A stretch of 64,000 nucleotides of DNA from contig NZ_PYMB01000014.1 in the NCBI RefSeq assembly GCF_003026455.1, positions 1 through 64,000 of the forward strand. Direction: 5' to 3'. This stretch comes from Photobacterium rosenbergii. Lineage in GTDB: Bacteria > Pseudomonadota > Gammaproteobacteria > Enterobacterales > Vibrionaceae. Position numbers and translations under genes: made by a program. This document shows positions 60,696 to 64,000 of this stretch, piece by piece. The notes beneath the pieces are model-generated. The model saw only the letters and a program-made list of their open reading frames with translations, did not search any database and was not told the DNA's origin. The stretch's first letter is position 1; each line of letters begins with the position of its first letter.

Positions 60696-61474
60696 TGACT
60701 GAATTTATTTCCCGACAGGGGCGTCGGGCGCTGGATATTTTCCAGACCATGGGGCGAGCGACCCTTGTGCTATTCGGCGCCTTGGTCAGTCGGCCACAGC
60801 CTGGCAAGATGTTCCCGCTACTGGTACGCCAACTCTACAATGTAGGTGTCTTGTCCGTTGCTATCATCTTGGTCTCTGGGCTGTTTATCGGCATGGTGCT
60901 TAGCTTGCAGGGCTACATTGTGCTGGTGGATTTCGGGGCTGAAACCAGCTTGGGCCAGATGGTTGCCTTATCCCTGTTACGGGAGTTAGGGCCAGTGGTG
61001 ACCGCCTTGCTATTTGCCGGCCGAGCAGGCTCGGCATTGACGGCTGAAATCGGCTTGATGAAAACCACCGAGCAATTGTCGAGCATGGAAATGATGGCGG
61101 TAGACCCGCTGCGCCAGGTTATTGCCCCGCGCTTCTGGGCTGGCGTGATTTCAATGCCATTGCTGGCGATGCTGTTCTGTGCCGTGGGTATTTGGGGTGG
61201 CGAGTTGGTGGGTGTCGAGTGGAAAGGGATCGATCACGGCAGCTTCTGGTCAGTGATGCAGTCTTCTGTTGACCTTGGCTACGACATCGGCAACAGCATA
61301 ATCAAATCTGTCGTTTTCGCAATTACCGTCACATGGATTGCGGTTTTCAATGGTTACGATACAGTGCCGACTTCTGAGGGGATCAGCCGCGCGACCACAC
61401 GTACCGTGGTGAATTCGTCACTGGCTGTATTGGGACTGGACTTTGTCCTAACGGCACTGATGTTTGGCAACTGA
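60692..61474 (+). CDS. mlaE: phospholipid transport permease MlaE
   Basis: A 260-residue membrane permease of the MlaE family with about five helices; conserved [20 protein letters not shown] and [13 protein letters not shown] blocks. Dimer core of MlaFEDB. Confidence 0.97.
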   Translation: MMTEFISRQGRRALDIFQTMGRATLVLFGALVSRPQPGKMFPLLVRQLYNVGVLSVAIILVSGLFIGMVLSLQGYIVLVDFGAETSLGQMVALSLLRELGPVVTALLFAGRAGSALTAEIGLMKTTEQLSSMEMMAVDPLRQVIAPRFWAGVISMPLLAMLFCAVGIWGGELVGVEWKGIDHGSFWSVMQSSVDLGYDIGNSIIKSVVFAITVTWIAVFNGYDTVPTSEGISRATTRTVVNSSLAVLGLDFVLTALMFGN

Positions 61475-61511
61475 TAAAGCCGCAATGCGGTAATACAACA
61501 GGAATTAACTG

Positions 61512-61988
61512 ATGCAGCAAACGAAAAAACTAGAATTATGGGTAGGCAGCTTTGTATTGGCTGGCCTTGCTGCCCTGCTGGTCTTGATCTTCAAAGTTGC
61601 CGATGTCCAGAATTTAGGTGGCTCGGAGACTTATACCCTCAAGGCCCATTTCGACAATATTGGTGGCCTGAAAGTGCGCTCACCGATCAAGGTGGGTGGC
61701 GTAACCGTTGGTAAAATCACCAACATTACCTTGGATACAGAAACGTATGTCCCAGTGGTAACACTGTCAATCGAGAAGAAGTATGGCTACTTCCCAGAGA
61801 CCAGTTCGGCAGCCATTCTTACCTCTGGCCTATTGGGTGAGCAGTACTTGGGCATTTCCCCGGGCTTTGTTGATGAAGACATTGAAATGCTGGGAGACGG
61901 TGATCTACTTGAGGACACCAAGTCTGCACTAGTATTGGAAGATATGATTGGCCAGGTGCTGTATAGCATCGGCGGAGACAGTAACTAA
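61512..61988 (+). CDS. mlaD: phospholipid transport MCE protein MlaD
   Basis: A 158-residue bitopic protein: one membrane helix (about 7-25) and an MCE domain (about 39-117, ending GLLGEQYLGISPG), which forms a hexameric ring. It is shorter than E. coli MlaD (183), mainly at the C-terminal tail. Confidence 0.95.
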   Translation: MQQTKKLELWVGSFVLAGLAALLVLIFKVADVQNLGGSETYTLKAHFDNIGGLKVRSPIKVGGVTVGKITNITLDTETYVPVVTLSIEKKYGYFPETSSAAILTSGLLGEQYLGISPGFVDEDIEMLGDGDLLEDTKSALVLEDMIGQVLYSIGGDSN

Positions 61989-62000
61989 GAGAGCACAATT

Positions 62001-62645
62001 ATGAAATGGTTTCGCTATGTACTTATGATGTTTGTCTGCCTGCCGTTGGTATCACAGGCAGCACTGGTTGATAAGACAAATCCTTATACCATGATGGATC
62101 AGGTTTCGCAGAAGACCTTTTCCCGCCTGAAGTCCGAGCAGAGTTTGATTCAGCAAAACCCTGAGCGCTTGCGTACCGTCGTACAGCAGGAGTTGTTGCC
62201 TTACATCAATACCCGCTATGCCGCTTATAAGGTGTTGGGGCCGCAACTGAAGAAAACGACCGCTCAGCAGCGCAATGATTTCGTAGCAGCGTTTACCGAT
62301 TACCTGGTGGCGTCTTATGCCCAGGTACTGACTCAGTACACCGATCAGGATATTGAAATTGAATCGCCAAAATCGATTCCTGCTGATCGTAGCGTTGTGT
62401 CTGTTCGGGTTGATATCGTCGATAGCAAACGCCCTCCTATCCGTTTGGACTTCAAGTTACGCAAGAACAAGAAGACTGGTGAGTGGCAGGGCTTCGATAT
62501 GGTGGCCGAAGGGGTTAGCATGATCTCGACTAAACAGAGCGAGTGGAGCGGTCAGTTGCGTAGTCAAGGTATAGACGCTGTGACCCAGGATCTGAAGCGA
62601 TTGGCCGCCAAGCCAATTCGCCGTGAGCCAGAAAACAATGACTAA
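62001..62645 (+). CDS. mlaC: periplasmic phospholipid-binding protein MlaC
   Basis: A 214-residue periplasmic carrier with signal peptide ending near SQA (residue 20). MlaC/Ttg2D fold with ELLPYINTRYAAYKVLG and TEYL-type helices. It ferries lipids between MlaA-OmpC and MlaD. Overlaps mlaB by 8 bases. Confidence 0.96.
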   Translation: MKWFRYVLMMFVCLPLVSQAALVDKTNPYTMMDQVSQKTFSRLKSEQSLIQQNPERLRTVVQQELLPYINTRYAAYKVLGPQLKKTTAQQRNDFVAAFTDYLVASYAQVLTQYTDQDIEIESPKSIPADRSVVSVRVDIVDSKRPPIRLDFKLRKNKKTGEWQGFDMVAEGVSMISTKQSEWSGQLRSQGIDAVTQDLKRLAAKPIRREPENND

Positions 62646-62949
62646 GCAAAAGATTGAGTGGCAAGCTCAGGAAAATGGTCTTTACTGCTTGTCAGGGGCA
62701 TTGGAACGTGACACAGTTCCAGCTTTTTGGCAGCAACGCCATGAATGGATGCCGAAGGATAGTCAGGTTAAGTTGGATCTGGCCTCAGTCGGGCGTATCG
62801 ATTCTGCCGGTATGGTGATGTTGCTACACGTATACCAACAGCTGAGCCAGAATGGGTCTGAGCTGAAAATATTGAATGTGCCAGAGCAGCTAGTCACGCT
62901 GCTTCGTCTGAGTCACGTTGAGTCAATGTTAGCAGCTTGCATCGAGTGA
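62638..62949 (+). CDS. mlaB: STAS-domain protein MlaB
   Basis: A 103-residue STAS protein; RIDSAGMVMLLHVYQQL carries the typical STAS Ser loop. It stabilises MlaF. ATG 62638 is inside the mlaC end; the frame is open to 62623. Confidence 0.93.
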   Translation: MTKQKIEWQAQENGLYCLSGALERDTVPAFWQQRHEWMPKDSQVKLDLASVGRIDSAGMVMLLHVYQQLSQNGSELKILNVPEQLVTLLRLSHVESMLAACIE

Positions 62950-62969
62950 GCTGCGAAAGAGGATAGCTT

Positions 62970-64000
<1,031 letters not shown>

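Overview
The window is a chromosomal stretch of a marine gammaproteobacterium of the family Vibrionaceae. The gene order metA ... metH-lysC-aminotransferase-PglL-uvrA/ssb-msh-mreBCD-maf-rng-yhdP-tldD matches the Vibrio cholerae type of arrangement. Housekeeping genes look to be near 50% GC, which points to Photobacterium, Grimontia or a relative rather than a low-GC Vibrio, but the genus is inferred and not proven.

Region by region: (1) 1-401 is the distal end of an rRNA operon, 5S - tRNA-Thr(GGT) - 5S, closed by a terminator; the two 5S copies differ by compensated changes. (2) 402-8830 holds methionine and lysine metabolism: metA and metH, each behind MetJ-type operators, a cation/proton antiporter, and lysC behind a lysine riboswitch. 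A palindromic intergenic repeat lies between metA and the antiporter. (3) 9001-16665 holds a class V aminotransferase, a PglL/O-antigen-ligase-type membrane transferase, the divergent SOS pair uvrA/ssb with a LexA box, and a LysR regulator. (4) 16938-36675 is a complete MSHA type IV pilus locus, mshH-I-J-K-L-M-N-E-G-F-B-A-C-D-O-P-Q: assembly ATPase, secretin, platform, major and minor pilins, and a 1434-residue MshQ. (5) 36791-49864 holds the cell-shape genes mreBCD, then maf, rng, yhdP, a nitrilase, tldD, yjgA (minus strand) and pmbA; TldD and PmbA form one protease. A second copy of the palindromic repeat follows tldD. (6) 49953-59414 is on the minus strand: mgtE, then the envelope/nitrogen-PTS operon yrbG-kdsD-kdsC-lptC-lptA-lptB-rpoN-hpf-ptsN-rapZ-npr. 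(7) 59741-64000 is the divergent mlaFEDCB-ibaG-murA operon; murA runs off the window.

Functionally most of the window is core genome. Envelope work dominates: LPS export and Kdo synthesis, phospholipid transport by Mla and YhdP, peptidoglycan precursor synthesis and cell shape, plus one adhesive pilus. I did not find a convincing new defence, mobile or biosynthetic system. The best leads are at the RNA and regulatory scale: two mutually exclusive hairpins between mshA and mshC, compensated heterogeneity of the two 5S genes, a two-copy palindromic repeat family with conserved interior, an imperfect palindrome in front of maf, and a sharp fall in GC inside mshF that opens the pilin segment.
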